Shown: piece by piece, positions 33,980-43,251 of the stretch
Layout of the letters: each line of letters opens with the position of its first letter
Numbering within the stretch: the stretch's first letter is position 1
Assembly: GCA_044463125.1 (NCBI GenBank)
Contig: JBIQMS010000026.1
Location: 1 to 64,000, forward strand
DNA: 64,000 nucleotides
From: CAYMZZ01 sp044463125
Lineage (GTDB): Bacteria > Bacteroidota > Bacteroidia > Chitinophagales > Chitinophagaceae
Direction of reading: 5' to 3'
Position numbers and translations under genes: made by a program
Notes under the pieces: model-generated
The model's input: the letters and a program-made list of their open reading frames with translations, nothing else
The model's database searches: none
Told to the model about the DNA's origin: nothing

Positions 33980-35014
33980 TTAGTTAATCACCCGGGATGA
34001 AATGAGAATCTGTTCGTCTGAAATTTTATAGTGGAAGAATTTCGTTTTGGCGAGATAATACAGTATTTCAGGGAGGGTGTTATTCTCGAAAGAACCAGTA
34101 AGGCGATAGCCCGCTGTTTCCTGGTCGAGGAAAACAACTCTTTTCCCGAAGTTTCTTTCCAGTGCTATGGCAATGTCTTCAAAAAGCATGGAACGGAAAA
34201 TCAGTTTGCCTTCTATCCAGGCCTTGTCTTCTTCGCTGGCTGTGCTGGTTGTGGTGGCCAGTTCCGTTTTTAGTTCGTATACCACTTTCTTGTTGGGGGT
34301 TAGAAAAATGGTATCGGCCTGAATTTTTTTCTTTGATCGGGGTATGAAAGCCACTTTCCCGGTTGCAACGGAAGTTTCCACCACTTCTTCATCATCATAG
34401 GCTTTTACGTTGAAGGAGGTTCCCAGTACCTGTATGGTGCCATTGGCCAGGTGAATGATGAAAGGTTTTTCCGGATTTTTCTCTATGTCGAAAAATGCTT
34501 CTCCATTAAGAAATACTTCGCGGGTGTTACCGGTAAATTTTGCCGGATATTGAATCTTGCTATCCGCATTCAGCCAGATTTTGCTTCCGTCGGAAAGCGC
34601 AATACTGCTCTTTACGCCTTTGGCGTTGAGTTTTTGAACAAGGTCAGTTGACGGATTCTCGGCATTTGGGTTAGTGAATAACCAGTAGCCGCCTATGGCC
34701 AGCGTAAGCAGCAGGGTAAGAGTTGCAGCAATTCGGAGAAACAAATAGAGGGGTCTGACGCGACGCGGCGAATCTACCGACTGACTGGTTTCGTCGAGGC
34801 CAATTTGCTGAAACATTTTCTTCAGGGCCAATTCAGTGCCGGCGTTTTGCTGCTGGCTTTCCTGCTCCCAGTATTTTTGAAGTAAAGCCAGTTCCTCTTT
34901 TAAGGAGGGGTTCTTACGGATCATATCCGCCAGTTCATTCAGTTCTTCCGCACTGGCCTCGCCGGCCAGTTTTCGTGTCACCAATAATAAAAATTGCTTG
35001 TCGTGCTGCTGCAT
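33980..35014 (-). CDS. FecR family anti-sigma factor
   Basis: A 344-residue FecR-type transmembrane regulator. The N-terminal cytoplasmic anti-sigma part (about 1-85, ELADMIRKNPSLKEELALLQ) is followed by one membrane segment (about 93-112). The periplasmic FecR domain has GVKSSIALSDGSKIWLNADS, FLNGEAFFDIEKNPEKPFII and VLGTSFNVKAYDDE. The C-terminal domain (LPEILYYLAKTKFFHYKI) resembles an STN partner-binding region. It lies between the ECF sigma and the STN-bearing SusC and should relay occupancy of the receptor to the sigma factor. Confidence 0.93.
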   Translation of the reverse strand: MQQHDKQFLLLVTRKLAGEASAEELNELADMIRKNPSLKEELALLQKYWEQESQQQNAGTELALKKMFQQIGLDETSQSVDSPRRVRPLYLFLRIAATLTLLLTLAIGGYWLFTNPNAENPSTDLVQKLNAKGVKSSIALSDGSKIWLNADSKIQYPAKFTGNTREVFLNGEAFFDIEKNPEKPFIIHLANGTIQVLGTSFNVKAYDDEEVVETSVATGKVAFIPRSKKKIQADTIFLTPNKKVVYELKTELATTTSTASEEDKAWIEGKLIFRSMLFEDIAIALERNFGKRVVFLDQETAGYRLTGSFENNTLPEILYYLAKTKFFHYKISDEQILISSRVIN

Positions 35015-35081
35015 AGTTTGGCGGTATTACACTAAGGACAATGATTCCTGCAGGATTACTTACAGGCTTTCAATTAAAAAG

Positions 35082-35699
35082 TCAGAGGAAAGAGAAGAAG
35101 CTTAGCAGGAATGGAGGAAGCTTTGGCTTCTTTTTTTCAGGTTTGGCGGCCATGGGCCTTACCAGGGTTTGCAGTTTTTTGATGGCCCGGAAAAGTTGTG
35201 TTTCCACGGTTCGGGGAGATATGCCCAGGATTTCCGCCACTTCCTTATAGCGGAATCCATCTTCCTTAATAAGCTTGAAAACCGTTCGGCATTGATCCGG
35301 CAGGCCATCAATGGCCTGGCTCAGGCGAAATGAAATTTCTTTCCATTCGAGCTGCTGCTCGGGATCATCGCGGTTCACAAGGCTTGCAGCCCCATCGGCG
35401 TTCTCAACGGCCACATGCAAGTGCGAATATTTTTTGAGATAATTGAGCGCGTGATTTTTTACGGAAACGAAAAGGTAGGTAGATAGGTTGTCGATTTCAG
35501 GCAGAAACTCCCTCCGGCTCCAGAGTTTAACGAATACATCGTTGGTAATTTCTTCCGCGGCTTCTTTTACGTGAACATATTGCAGGGCAAAGTTGAGCAG
35601 TCCCGGATAGAGCAGCCGGAAAAGGGAAGCAAAAGCTTGTTGGTCTCCGTTCGCGATGCCACGCTGCAAATTTTTTATTTGTACTTCATCTGGCCTCAT
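35082..35699 (-). CDS. ECF RNA polymerase sigma factor
   Basis: A 205-residue extracytoplasmic-function sigma factor. Region 2 (about 22-90) has FRLLYPGLLNFALQYVHVKE, EEITNDVFVKLW and NLSTYLFVSVKNHALNYLKK; region 4 (about 120-180) has AIDGLPDQCRTVFKLIKEDG and the helix-turn-helix YKEVAEILGISPRTVETQLF. The C-terminus carries an unusual Lys/Pro/Phe-rich tail (about 185-205). It is followed by FecR and SusC, the standard set for substrate-induced control of a polysaccharide locus. GH125 ends only 24 bp upstream, so sigma and GH125 are probably on one message. Confidence 0.95.
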   Translation of the reverse strand: MRPDEVQIKNLQRGIANGDQQAFASLFRLLYPGLLNFALQYVHVKEAAEEITNDVFVKLWSRREFLPEIDNLSTYLFVSVKNHALNYLKKYSHLHVAVENADGAASLVNRDDPEQQLEWKEISFRLSQAIDGLPDQCRTVFKLIKEDGFRYKEVAEILGISPRTVETQLFRAIKKLQTLVRPMAAKPEKKKPKLPPFLLSFFSFL

Positions 35700-35723
35700 G
35701 AGTTCGCTGTTAAATGTAGGGCT

Positions 35724-37145
35724 TTATTGCAAGAGCTGTTTCTTTTCACGATAGGTTTTGAGCACAAATTCTCCAAAGAGTGTGTTGGCCCAGGCAAACC
35801 ATTTACGGGTAAATTGTTTCGCATCATCTTTATGAAAAGCTTCATGCATAAAACCCGTGTTGCCATGTGTTGACTGTAATAATTGCAGGCAATCCCGGAT
35901 TTCCTTATCACTGTTGGATGTGAGTCCTCTGATCACAATGCTGATGGGCCAGATCATATCCACACCCACGTGGGGGCCTCCAATTCCTTCGCCCGCTTTG
36001 CCCTTGAAAAAGAACGGATTTGCTTCACTCAGTAATAGGCGACGGGTATTGAGATATACCGGATCCGTTTTTTTGAGGGCATCCAGGTAGGGCAGGGCCA
36101 GCAGGCTGGGCACATTTGCATCGTCCATCAGGTTATAGCTTCCAAGGCCGTTTACTTCATAAGCATATACTTTTCCGAAATCAGGATGCACGGTGGTAGC
36201 ATATTTTTGTAATGCCGCCTCCACCTCTTTGGCCAGTTCAGTGCAGGCATTGGCGGTGGCGACATCCTGATGAATGCGGTTAAGCATTTCAGCGGCCTGC
36301 CGGAGGCTGGTGACTGCAAAGAAATTAGAAGGAATCAGAAAGGGGAAAATGGTAGCATCGTCGCTGGGGCGAAACATGGAAAATATTAATCCCACGGGTT
36401 TGCAGGGATAGCCATAACCAGCAAGCGGCACACCATCGGTAGCCCAGGAAGTAGTGCGTTCAAATTTGTAAGGGCCTTTATCCGTCTTCCGTTGTTGTTC
36501 CCGGAATGTGCGAACGATTAATTGTATGGACGATTGCCACTTCGCATCGAAGGGGCTTTGGTCGCCAGTAGTTTTCCAGTAGTGATAGGCGAGCCTGATT
36601 GGGTAGCAAAGGCTGTCTATCTCCCATTTCCTTTCATGGATGCCCGGCTTCATATCCGTATGATCGGTCTTCCATTCACCCTGCTTGCTTCTGTCTTTAT
36701 AAAAGGCGTTGGCGTAAGGATCATATAGGATATTATCGGTCTGACGATTGATGACACCGGCAATGAGTTGCCGCAGTCGATCGTCTTCCTTCATCAGGGA
36801 AAGATAGGGCCATACCTGCGCGGTACTGTCGCGCAACCACATGGCATCAATGTCGCCCGTTATTACATAAGTATCGGGTCGGTTGTTTACGATAGAAAAA
36901 TCAACAGTGGTATCGAGTGTATTGGGAAAACAGTTGCCAAAAAGCCAGGCGAGTTCCTTGTTGGGAATGGAAGTTTCAATCTGGCGGATGATTTTTTCAA
37001 CAGCCGGGCTGTTGAATTTTCGATCGGCCAGGGGTGTACGCACCAGGGGAAACTCATTTGAGGAGGCGAGCACCCAATTGGGCACTAAAAGGCTGGTTGA
37101 CAGGGCCGCAGACGATTGTAGGAAATGCAGTCGGTTCATAAGCAT
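35724..37145 (-). CDS. GH125 family exo-alpha-1,6-mannosidase
   Basis: A glycoside hydrolase family 125 enzyme of 473 residues; the family releases mannose from alpha-1,6-linked oligomannosides. The N-terminus (MLMNRLHFLQSSAALSTSLL ending VLASS) is a probable export signal; ATG 37139 is an alternative start. Family motifs are WLFGNCFPNTLDTTVDF, TGDIDAMWLRDSTAQVWPYL, RKWEIDSLCYPIRLAYHYW, MFRPSDDATIFPFLIPSNF, LLALPYLDALKKTDPVY and GGPHVGVDMIWPISIV. It appears to be the first gene of the mannan operon, directly before the ECF sigma gene. Confidence 0.93.
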   Translation of the reverse strand: MLMNRLHFLQSSAALSTSLLVPNWVLASSNEFPLVRTPLADRKFNSPAVEKIIRQIETSIPNKELAWLFGNCFPNTLDTTVDFSIVNNRPDTYVITGDIDAMWLRDSTAQVWPYLSLMKEDDRLRQLIAGVINRQTDNILYDPYANAFYKDRSKQGEWKTDHTDMKPGIHERKWEIDSLCYPIRLAYHYWKTTGDQSPFDAKWQSSIQLIVRTFREQQRKTDKGPYKFERTTSWATDGVPLAGYGYPCKPVGLIFSMFRPSDDATIFPFLIPSNFFAVTSLRQAAEMLNRIHQDVATANACTELAKEVEAALQKYATTVHPDFGKVYAYEVNGLGSYNLMDDANVPSLLALPYLDALKKTDPVYLNTRRLLLSEANPFFFKGKAGEGIGGPHVGVDMIWPISIVIRGLTSNSDKEIRDCLQLLQSTHGNTGFMHEAFHKDDAKQFTRKWFAWANTLFGEFVLKTYREKKQLLQ

Positions 37146-37420
37146 GCAGTCGTATTCATATAGGACAACGGAAATGATGAGATTACTTACAGGCCTATAT
37201 TATAAATTCTTTTTGCATCCAGTTTGAGTAATAGCAGTGCAGGGATGTTCTCTCCACGCAAAAGCCCAACCCAGGCTTACAAAATCCCACACCGGGGCAT
37301 CCTGAACATTTTTATTCCCGCATATCGGTAATTTTAGTTTTAGGATAATTGTTAAAACGACAGTTATTTTTCGGACGGCTATTAACAGCATTTACATCGT
37401 ATCTGAACCAAACAATAAGT

Positions 37421-38545
37421 ATGTATATGAAAGTATTTCGATTAACGATCCTTGCCGGCCTTTTGCTTGCTGGCGGCCAGTGCTTTGCTCAATCAGGACA
37501 GCTTGTCATTAAAGAAGATTTCAAGCCTTCCTCATTGAACCAACCTTTCCAGGAATATCCCATGGTTAATTCACAAGGCTATGTGCGTTTCCGGATTATT
37601 GCTCCTTCTGCCGATAGTGTAAAAGTAAGTTTGGGATTGGGAGGACGAGGAGGTACGCGGCTCAAACAAATGCCGGATAGTAGCTGGATGGGGACAACGG
37701 AAGGCCCGCTGGATGAAGGCTTTCACTATTATAATGTAAATGTGGATGGCGGAAAATTCAACGATCCGGGTGCTTTGAATTTCTATGGTTCTGTTCGTTG
37801 GGAAAGTGGTATTGAAATACCGGCGCATGACCAGGATTTTTATGCGCTTAAAAACGTGCCACATGGTCATGTGGTACAAGTACTGTTCCCATCACCCAGC
37901 ACCAATACCTCGCGTAGGGCATTTGTGTATACCCCTCCCGGTTATGATAAGGACCAACAAAAGAAATACCCGGTATTATATCTTCAGCATGGATGGGGTG
38001 AGGATGAAACGGCCTGGAGCAACCAGGGTCATGCCAATTTGATTATGGACAATTTGATAGCCGAAGGAAAGATAAAGCCTTTCATAATTGTTATGACTTA
38101 CGGGATGACCAATGCAGTAAGATTCGGCCGACTCAGGGAATTTAAAATTGACTCTTTTCAAACAGTGTTAATTAACGAGCTGATTCCTTACATCGATGCC
38201 AATTTTCGCACATTGGCCACAGCATCCCATAGGGCCATGGCCGGACTGTCGATGGGGGGTATGGAAACAAAAACCATTACATTGAACAACCCCGATGTAT
38301 TTTCTTACTATGGATTGCTGAGTGGCGGCATCTATGCGCCTGTTGATATCAAAGACAAAGAAAAAGTGAAACTCATTTTCCTGAGTTGTGGAAGCAAAGA
38401 ACGGCCTGATGGCGTGAAAAACGCGGTAGTGGCACTTAAGGAAGCCGGCTTTAATGCAGTGTCCTATATTTCTGAAAATACCGCGCATGAATTTCTTACC
38501 TGGCGACGGAGTTTACGGGAATTGGCACCGCTGTTATTCAAGTAA
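37421..38545 (+). CDS. Secreted CE1-like esterase with N-terminal E-set domain
   Basis: A 374-residue exported alpha/beta-hydrolase. ATG 37421 opens a signal peptide (MYMKVFRLTILAGLLLAGGQ ending CFAQ). An immunoglobulin-like E-set domain (about 40-130, VRFRIIAPSADSVKVSLGLG, DEGFHYYNVNVDG) precedes the esterase-D/CE1 domain. That domain has RRAFVYTPPGYDK, VLYLQHGWGEDETAW, the nucleophile elbow MAGLSMGGMETK and a C-terminal His in TAHEFLTWRRSL. Relatives are acetyl-xylan and feruloyl esterases. It is divergent from GH125 and followed at 62 bp by the PQQ dehydrogenase. Its ester substrate is not known. Confidence 0.9.
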   Translation: MYMKVFRLTILAGLLLAGGQCFAQSGQLVIKEDFKPSSLNQPFQEYPMVNSQGYVRFRIIAPSADSVKVSLGLGGRGGTRLKQMPDSSWMGTTEGPLDEGFHYYNVNVDGGKFNDPGALNFYGSVRWESGIEIPAHDQDFYALKNVPHGHVVQVLFPSPSTNTSRRAFVYTPPGYDKDQQKKYPVLYLQHGWGEDETAWSNQGHANLIMDNLIAEGKIKPFIIVMTYGMTNAVRFGRLREFKIDSFQTVLINELIPYIDANFRTLATASHRAMAGLSMGGMETKTITLNNPDVFSYYGLLSGGIYAPVDIKDKEKVKLIFLSCGSKERPDGVKNAVVALKEAGFNAVSYISENTAHEFLTWRRSLRELAPLLFK

Positions 38546-38607
38546 AGGAAAGGAAAGTCTGTTCAGCGGGTTGTTCGCGAATGTACTGTTCAACATAGTC
38601 TTGCTAT

Positions 38608-40860
38608 ATGAATCTAAATCGATTGCGAATTAAAGTCTGTTGCGCTATGCTTGTCGCAACAGGTTTGTTTGTCTATGTAAGTTGTAATACAGGGCATGAT
38701 TCTCACAAGCATACTACCTGGTCGCAATATGGAGGTGGGCCGGACCAGTCAAAATACTTTGACGCTACCCAAATTACAAAGGAAAATGTAGGGCAACTGC
38801 AACAGGCCTGGATCTATGAAACGGAGGACAATATCCCCTACATGTTTCAGCCTATTGTGGTAGACAGCATCATGTATGTTTTGGGTAAAAATTCATCGCT
38901 GATTGCCCTGAGTATTGTAACCGGCATTGAAATCTGGATTCATACAAACCTGCAGGGCATTACGAGAAGAGGAATGAACTACTGGGAGAGTAAAGACAGA
39001 AAAGATAGGCGTCTGGTATTTACCTTGAATAATTCGCTTCAGGAAATTGACGCCCTCACAGGAAAATCAATAGAAAGCTTTGGAAATGCTGGTTATGTGG
39101 ATCTACGGGTAGGTTTGGATCGTGATCCAACTTCTATAAGAAGAATGCAGGCCATGATGCCGGGTGTTATTTTTGACGACAAAATTATACTGGGTTCAGC
39201 TCCTGGTGAAGCTTATTTTTCTCCACCGGGGCATATCAGGGCCTATAATATTATTACAGGAAAACTGGAGTGGACTTTTCATACCGTGCCACATCCGGGC
39301 GAATTTGGCTACGAAACATGGCCCAAAGATGCCTATAAATATGTGGGGGGCGTAAATGTATGGAGCGAAATGTCGGTTGACCAGGAAAGGGGTATTGTAT
39401 TTCTGCCCCTGGGTTCTCCTACTTATGATTATTACGGCGCAGACCGACTGGGAAGCAATCTGTTTGGTAATTCACTGGTTGCATTGGATGCCCGAACCGG
39501 TCAGCGGATTTGGCATTATCAAACAGTACACCACGATATTTGGGATTATGATCTTTCTTCCGCCCCGCAGTTAATAACGGTGGAGCAGGAAGGTAAACGA
39601 ACTGATGCGGTTGCCGTAGCCACCAAGCATGGTTTCGTTTTTGTATTCAACCGTGAAACAGGAGAACCGCTATTTCCCATTGAAGAAAAGCCATTTCCGG
39701 CCAGCGATATGCCGGGTGAACAAGCCTGGCCAACACAACCCATTTCTTCATTGCCCAGCTTTACCGCTCATGAAGTGACGAAGGAAACATTAAATCCATT
39801 TTTTCCGGATAGCATCCGGCAAAAATGGTTGTCAAGATTGGATAGCGCTAAGTCTGGTCTCTTTTTACCTCTTTCTGATAAATATGAAACCATTACGATG
39901 CCGGGCGCTGTGGGTGGTGCTAATTATGGCAATTCAGCATCAGACCCTAAGAATGGAATCCTCTATATTCTTACGCACGAGTATGCATCAGTGTACAGGT
40001 TAAATAAAGTAGAGCCTCCCAAAATTGACTTGACGGAGAATGACCTGAAGGCTGTGAAGGCGTTTTATGCCGCCAATTGTCAAAGTTGTCATGGCGATAA
40101 ACTGCAAGGTCTTTCAGGACCATCGCTGGTAAACGCTGGACAGCGAATGTTTTACGATGAGTTTAAAAACCTGGTGCAAAACGGCCAGGGGCGTATGCCG
40201 GGCATACCCCATGTGGATGAACAGACGATGAGTTCACTGTTTAAGTATATGGGAGGTGTGCCCCGGAGTTTTAATTTTCCAGGCAGAAGAGGGGAGAATA
40301 AGAAAGTAACAGGACCCATTGTGGATTCCGGAGGAGCCTTTATACCTCCCGATGCAAGCAAAGCAGCCCCCCTTTCAGATTATCCGGACGGGGTAAGCCA
40401 TCCTGAGAACCGCTACACAACAGAATACGGGATGGAATGGATGGGACTGGGCTCACCACCCTGGTCATCCATACTCGCTTATGATTTAAATAAAGGTACT
40501 ATTAAATGGAGAAAGCCGGTTGGCCAGGATTCCGCGTATGTGCAGGGCGACCCATCCAAAGGCGCACCGGCAGGTGTGCTGAGAAAGGGCATGGTAATAA
40601 CGTCAACGGGTTTGGTTTTTGCCACCGCCAAGGGCGGTAAACTCTATGCATTTGATGCTGACAATGGAAAGATATTTTGGGAAACAACCCTTAGTAATGA
40701 AGTACAGGGACAGCCAGCCATGTACACTTATAAAGGCAGGCAGTACCTGGTTGTGAATGCCTGCGGCAATTTTGGTCCCGACAGTTACAATCATGCGGTG
40801 AAGCCGGGCGCGATGAAAAAAGGATATGTAGTCTTTGCACTTCCGGCTCAGTTAAAGTGA
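38608..40860 (+). CDS. PQQ-dependent dehydrogenase with inserted cytochrome c domain
   Basis: A 750-residue quinoprotein. The signal ends in a possible lipobox (LFVYVSC), suggesting an outer-surface or periplasmic lipoprotein. The eight-bladed propeller starts with WSQYGGGPDQSKYFDATQIT and contains PQQ-site segments GVNVWSEMSVDQERGIVFLP, YQTVHHDIWDYDLSSAPQL and, at the end, LVFATAKGGKLYAFDADNGK. A cytochrome c segment (CQSCH at residues 491-495, with a later PGIPHVDEQTMSSLFKYMGG) interrupts the propeller; a Met ligand probably lies in GRMPG. It would oxidise a sugar or alcohol in the periplasm and pass electrons to the respiratory chain. No PQQ synthesis genes are in the window. Confidence 0.92.
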   Translation: MNLNRLRIKVCCAMLVATGLFVYVSCNTGHDSHKHTTWSQYGGGPDQSKYFDATQITKENVGQLQQAWIYETEDNIPYMFQPIVVDSIMYVLGKNSSLIALSIVTGIEIWIHTNLQGITRRGMNYWESKDRKDRRLVFTLNNSLQEIDALTGKSIESFGNAGYVDLRVGLDRDPTSIRRMQAMMPGVIFDDKIILGSAPGEAYFSPPGHIRAYNIITGKLEWTFHTVPHPGEFGYETWPKDAYKYVGGVNVWSEMSVDQERGIVFLPLGSPTYDYYGADRLGSNLFGNSLVALDARTGQRIWHYQTVHHDIWDYDLSSAPQLITVEQEGKRTDAVAVATKHGFVFVFNRETGEPLFPIEEKPFPASDMPGEQAWPTQPISSLPSFTAHEVTKETLNPFFPDSIRQKWLSRLDSAKSGLFLPLSDKYETITMPGAVGGANYGNSASDPKNGILYILTHEYASVYRLNKVEPPKIDLTENDLKAVKAFYAANCQSCHGDKLQGLSGPSLVNAGQRMFYDEFKNLVQNGQGRMPGIPHVDEQTMSSLFKYMGGVPRSFNFPGRRGENKKVTGPIVDSGGAFIPPDASKAAPLSDYPDGVSHPENRYTTEYGMEWMGLGSPPWSSILAYDLNKGTIKWRKPVGQDSAYVQGDPSKGAPAGVLRKGMVITSTGLVFATAKGGKLYAFDADNGKIFWETTLSNEVQGQPAMYTYKGRQYLVVNACGNFGPDSYNHAVKPGAMKKGYVVFALPAQLK

Positions 40861-40912
40861 TAAGGAAACCTTGTATTGAATTTTAATCGGATGAAAAACC
40901 CATTTGCTCTAT

Positions 40913-42127
40913 ATGAAAAATTTATTGGTCATACTTATTCTGATACAGGCAGGATTAGTCTCAGCACAATCCATTAAGGAACGCATTATACAAAATGACC
41001 CCGGTAAATACAGAACATTAACCGCTGTACATGCCGGTGCCGGGCAAATGGCATTTACCCAATTGATCGGACGAAATGATATGGCATCAAATTTTCTCTA
41101 TCTGCATGCCGGCGTCATCCAGCCCAAATCCGGAATTGGCCATCACTTTCATCACAGCATTGAAGAAATGTATGTTTTATTAAATGGTGAGGCTGAATTT
41201 ACGATCAATGGAAGAACATCAACCATAAAAGCACCAGCCCTGGTACCCTGTAAGATGGGCGATTCGCATGCCATTTATAACGCCTCCAATGAACCTGTTC
41301 GCTGGCTGAATTTTGCCGTGAGCGAAACCAAAGCAAGGTCCGATAATTTTGATTTGGCGGATAACCGGGTTGGCGCTGCCAGGGATGCGGTTCCCGTGTT
41401 TGTGTCAGGCCGTTTGGAACAAGACATGCTGAAGCCACTGAAACAGGGGGCGGCGGGCAACAATACCTTGTATCGACGTGTGTTTGGTCCGGATATTTTC
41501 AGCACCAAATGGAATCATGTAGATCATCTGGTAATCGCGGCCGACAGTACAGCCGGACCCCGACTGATGGAAGGGATGGAAGAAGTGTACTATGTGATAA
41601 AAGGAGCAGGTAGCGTAACCATCAATGATGAAGAAATCAGCATTAAAGCAAATGATGCATTTTACGGTAAACTGGGGGATAAAGTAACGATATCGGGTGA
41701 AAACCGGGAAGGCATCGAGCTATTGGTAATTGGTATTTCTTTTTCTAAAGAAAAATTCGGAAACATCGCAAAACCATTGATGAAACCCAAAGCGATGGCT
41801 TTGCAAATGGATTTCATAGTTCCCAAGGAAAATGCCGCAGCATTTGAAAAAATGTATTATTCTATTTATGTACCTGCAATGACGGTGCAGCAGGGTTATC
41901 TTGGTTCAAAGCTATTGCGACTGTTTGCTGATGATATGGCTAAAATCATACAGGCAGAACCCACCCATTACAATTACCAGATTCAGATTTCCTTTGATAC
42001 AGAAGAGAACCGCAGAAAATGGGTGGCCAGTGAGCAACATAAAATAGCATGGCCGGCCGCCTCCGGGCTGGCAACGGCGTACAAATGGCGTGGCTACGAC
42101 GTAATGGGAGAAGATGAACAGCAGTAA
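40913..42127 (+). CDS. Secreted double-cupin protein with C-terminal ABM-like domain
   Basis: A 404-residue exported protein of unknown activity. ATG 40913 starts the signal peptide (MKNLLVILILIQAGLVSAQ). Cupin 1 (about 60-145) has likely metal ligands in GHHFHHSIEEMYVLLNGEAE and GDSHAIYN. Cupin 2 (about 190-280) has EGMEEVYYVIKGAGSVTIND and lacks an obvious His pair. Residues about 300-395 resemble a dimeric alpha/beta-barrel (ABM) domain (ALQMDFIVPKENAAAFEKMY, QISFDTEENRRKWVASEQHK). It follows the PQQ dehydrogenase by 52 bp. A sugar-acid isomerase or epimerase role would suit the context but is not shown. Confidence 0.8.
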   Translation: MKNLLVILILIQAGLVSAQSIKERIIQNDPGKYRTLTAVHAGAGQMAFTQLIGRNDMASNFLYLHAGVIQPKSGIGHHFHHSIEEMYVLLNGEAEFTINGRTSTIKAPALVPCKMGDSHAIYNASNEPVRWLNFAVSETKARSDNFDLADNRVGAARDAVPVFVSGRLEQDMLKPLKQGAAGNNTLYRRVFGPDIFSTKWNHVDHLVIAADSTAGPRLMEGMEEVYYVIKGAGSVTINDEEISIKANDAFYGKLGDKVTISGENREGIELLVIGISFSKEKFGNIAKPLMKPKAMALQMDFIVPKENAAAFEKMYYSIYVPAMTVQQGYLGSKLLRLFADDMAKIIQAEPTHYNYQIQISFDTEENRRKWVASEQHKIAWPAASGLATAYKWRGYDVMGEDEQQ

Positions 42128-42133
42128 AGTTGC

Positions 42134-43129
42134 TTATCGCATTTTCAATCTCAACAGGTATTTAGTAGCAGTTAGATAAAGCGTTTTGCCATCTGGCGTT
42201 AAAGCGCAATTGGCTACTATGCTGCCATTTATTTTTAATTTGCCAATCAGTTTTCCCTCTTTATTAAAAATCCAGATACCACCCGGCCCTGTGGCGAACA
42301 CATTTCCATTATTGTCTATTTTCAACCCATCGCATCCTCCGGGCTCTTTCTCCATGCTCACATCATAAAATACCCTGCCATTGGCCAGATTGCCATTTGA
42401 AAGTATGTCGTAAGCATACCAGCGCTTCTTGCGGTTATCAGAATTAGCCACCAGCAATGTTTTTCCATCCGGGAAAATAGCGATGCCATTTGGGGCTTCA
42501 ATGGAATCAACCAACAATGTCAGTTGGCCCGCTTTATCCATTTTATACACACCCTGAAATGCTATTTCCTTTTTGGGGTCTCTTGCACCTTTCTCAAAAC
42601 CATAAGCCGGATCCGTAAAATACAGATCTCCATTGGCGGAAAGGCATAGATCGTTGGGGCTGTTTAATCTTTTGCCTTCGTAAGCGCCCGCAACGGTTAT
42701 GAATTTTGATACCGGGGCATCGAGTGAGGCATCCATCGTAGCGACGCGCCTGTCGCCATGTTGGCAAACCAAAAGTTTTCCATCAGGGGAAAGCAATAGT
42801 CCATTGGGACCCATAAACCCTCCCCGTTTGGCCGTATCGGTATAACCCGCAGGTTTCACATACAGTTCTTTCCCGGATTTTTCTGTCCATTTATAAATAG
42901 TATTGCCGGGAACATCTGATAATAAGAGCACCTTCTCTTTTTCCAGCCAAAGAGGGCCCTCTGTAAACTGAAATCCATCTGCCAGTATTTCTATCCTGGC
43001 GTTTTTGTCCATTATCTCAGCAAGTTCTTCCGAAATAAATTCAATGGATCCTGTAACAGGTGTATTTTCCTGCGTGTATCCGGAAAGAAAACCTGTGAGC
43101 AGGAAAGTCAGCAGTATACTATTTTTCAT
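42134..43129 (-). CDS. Secreted SMP-30/gluconolactonase family lactonase
   Basis: A 331-residue six-bladed propeller of the SMP-30 family, which hydrolyses aldonolactones with one bound divalent metal. A signal peptide (MKNSILLTFLLTGFLSGYTQ) puts it in the periplasm. Likely metal and active-site residues are Glu in FQFTEGPLWLEKE, Asn in FMGPNGLLLSPDG, Asn in RLNSPNDLCLSANGDLYFTD and Asp in LLVANSDNRKK. It is the last gene of the minus-strand run and converges on the cupin gene (6 bp between stops). It would open the lactone made by the PQQ dehydrogenase or another sugar dehydrogenase. Confidence 0.9.
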   Translation of the reverse strand: MKNSILLTFLLTGFLSGYTQENTPVTGSIEFISEELAEIMDKNARIEILADGFQFTEGPLWLEKEKVLLLSDVPGNTIYKWTEKSGKELYVKPAGYTDTAKRGGFMGPNGLLLSPDGKLLVCQHGDRRVATMDASLDAPVSKFITVAGAYEGKRLNSPNDLCLSANGDLYFTDPAYGFEKGARDPKKEIAFQGVYKMDKAGQLTLLVDSIEAPNGIAIFPDGKTLLVANSDNRKKRWYAYDILSNGNLANGRVFYDVSMEKEPGGCDGLKIDNNGNVFATGPGGIWIFNKEGKLIGKLKINGSIVANCALTPDGKTLYLTATKYLLRLKMR

Positions 43130-43160
43130 GTTTTTGTTGATTATATTTATCGAAAACAGC

Positions 43161-43227
43161 CCACACCTGTAAGGTTTGATAAACCTTACAGGTGTGGTGT
43201 GATAAAACCTTACAGGTGTGGTGTGAT
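43161..43227. repeat. Palindromic repeat with tandem second arm
   Basis: The 17-mer ccacacctgtaaggttt (43161-43177) is followed after 3 bp by its exact reverse complement (43181-43197). The right arm plus its tail (ending ggtgtgat) is then repeated in tandem (43205-43227). Either right arm can pair with the left one. It lies between the dehydratase stop and the lactonase start in a same-strand gene run. Confidence 0.9.
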
Positions 43228-43251
43228 TGAGATATTCTTTTATGGCAACTG

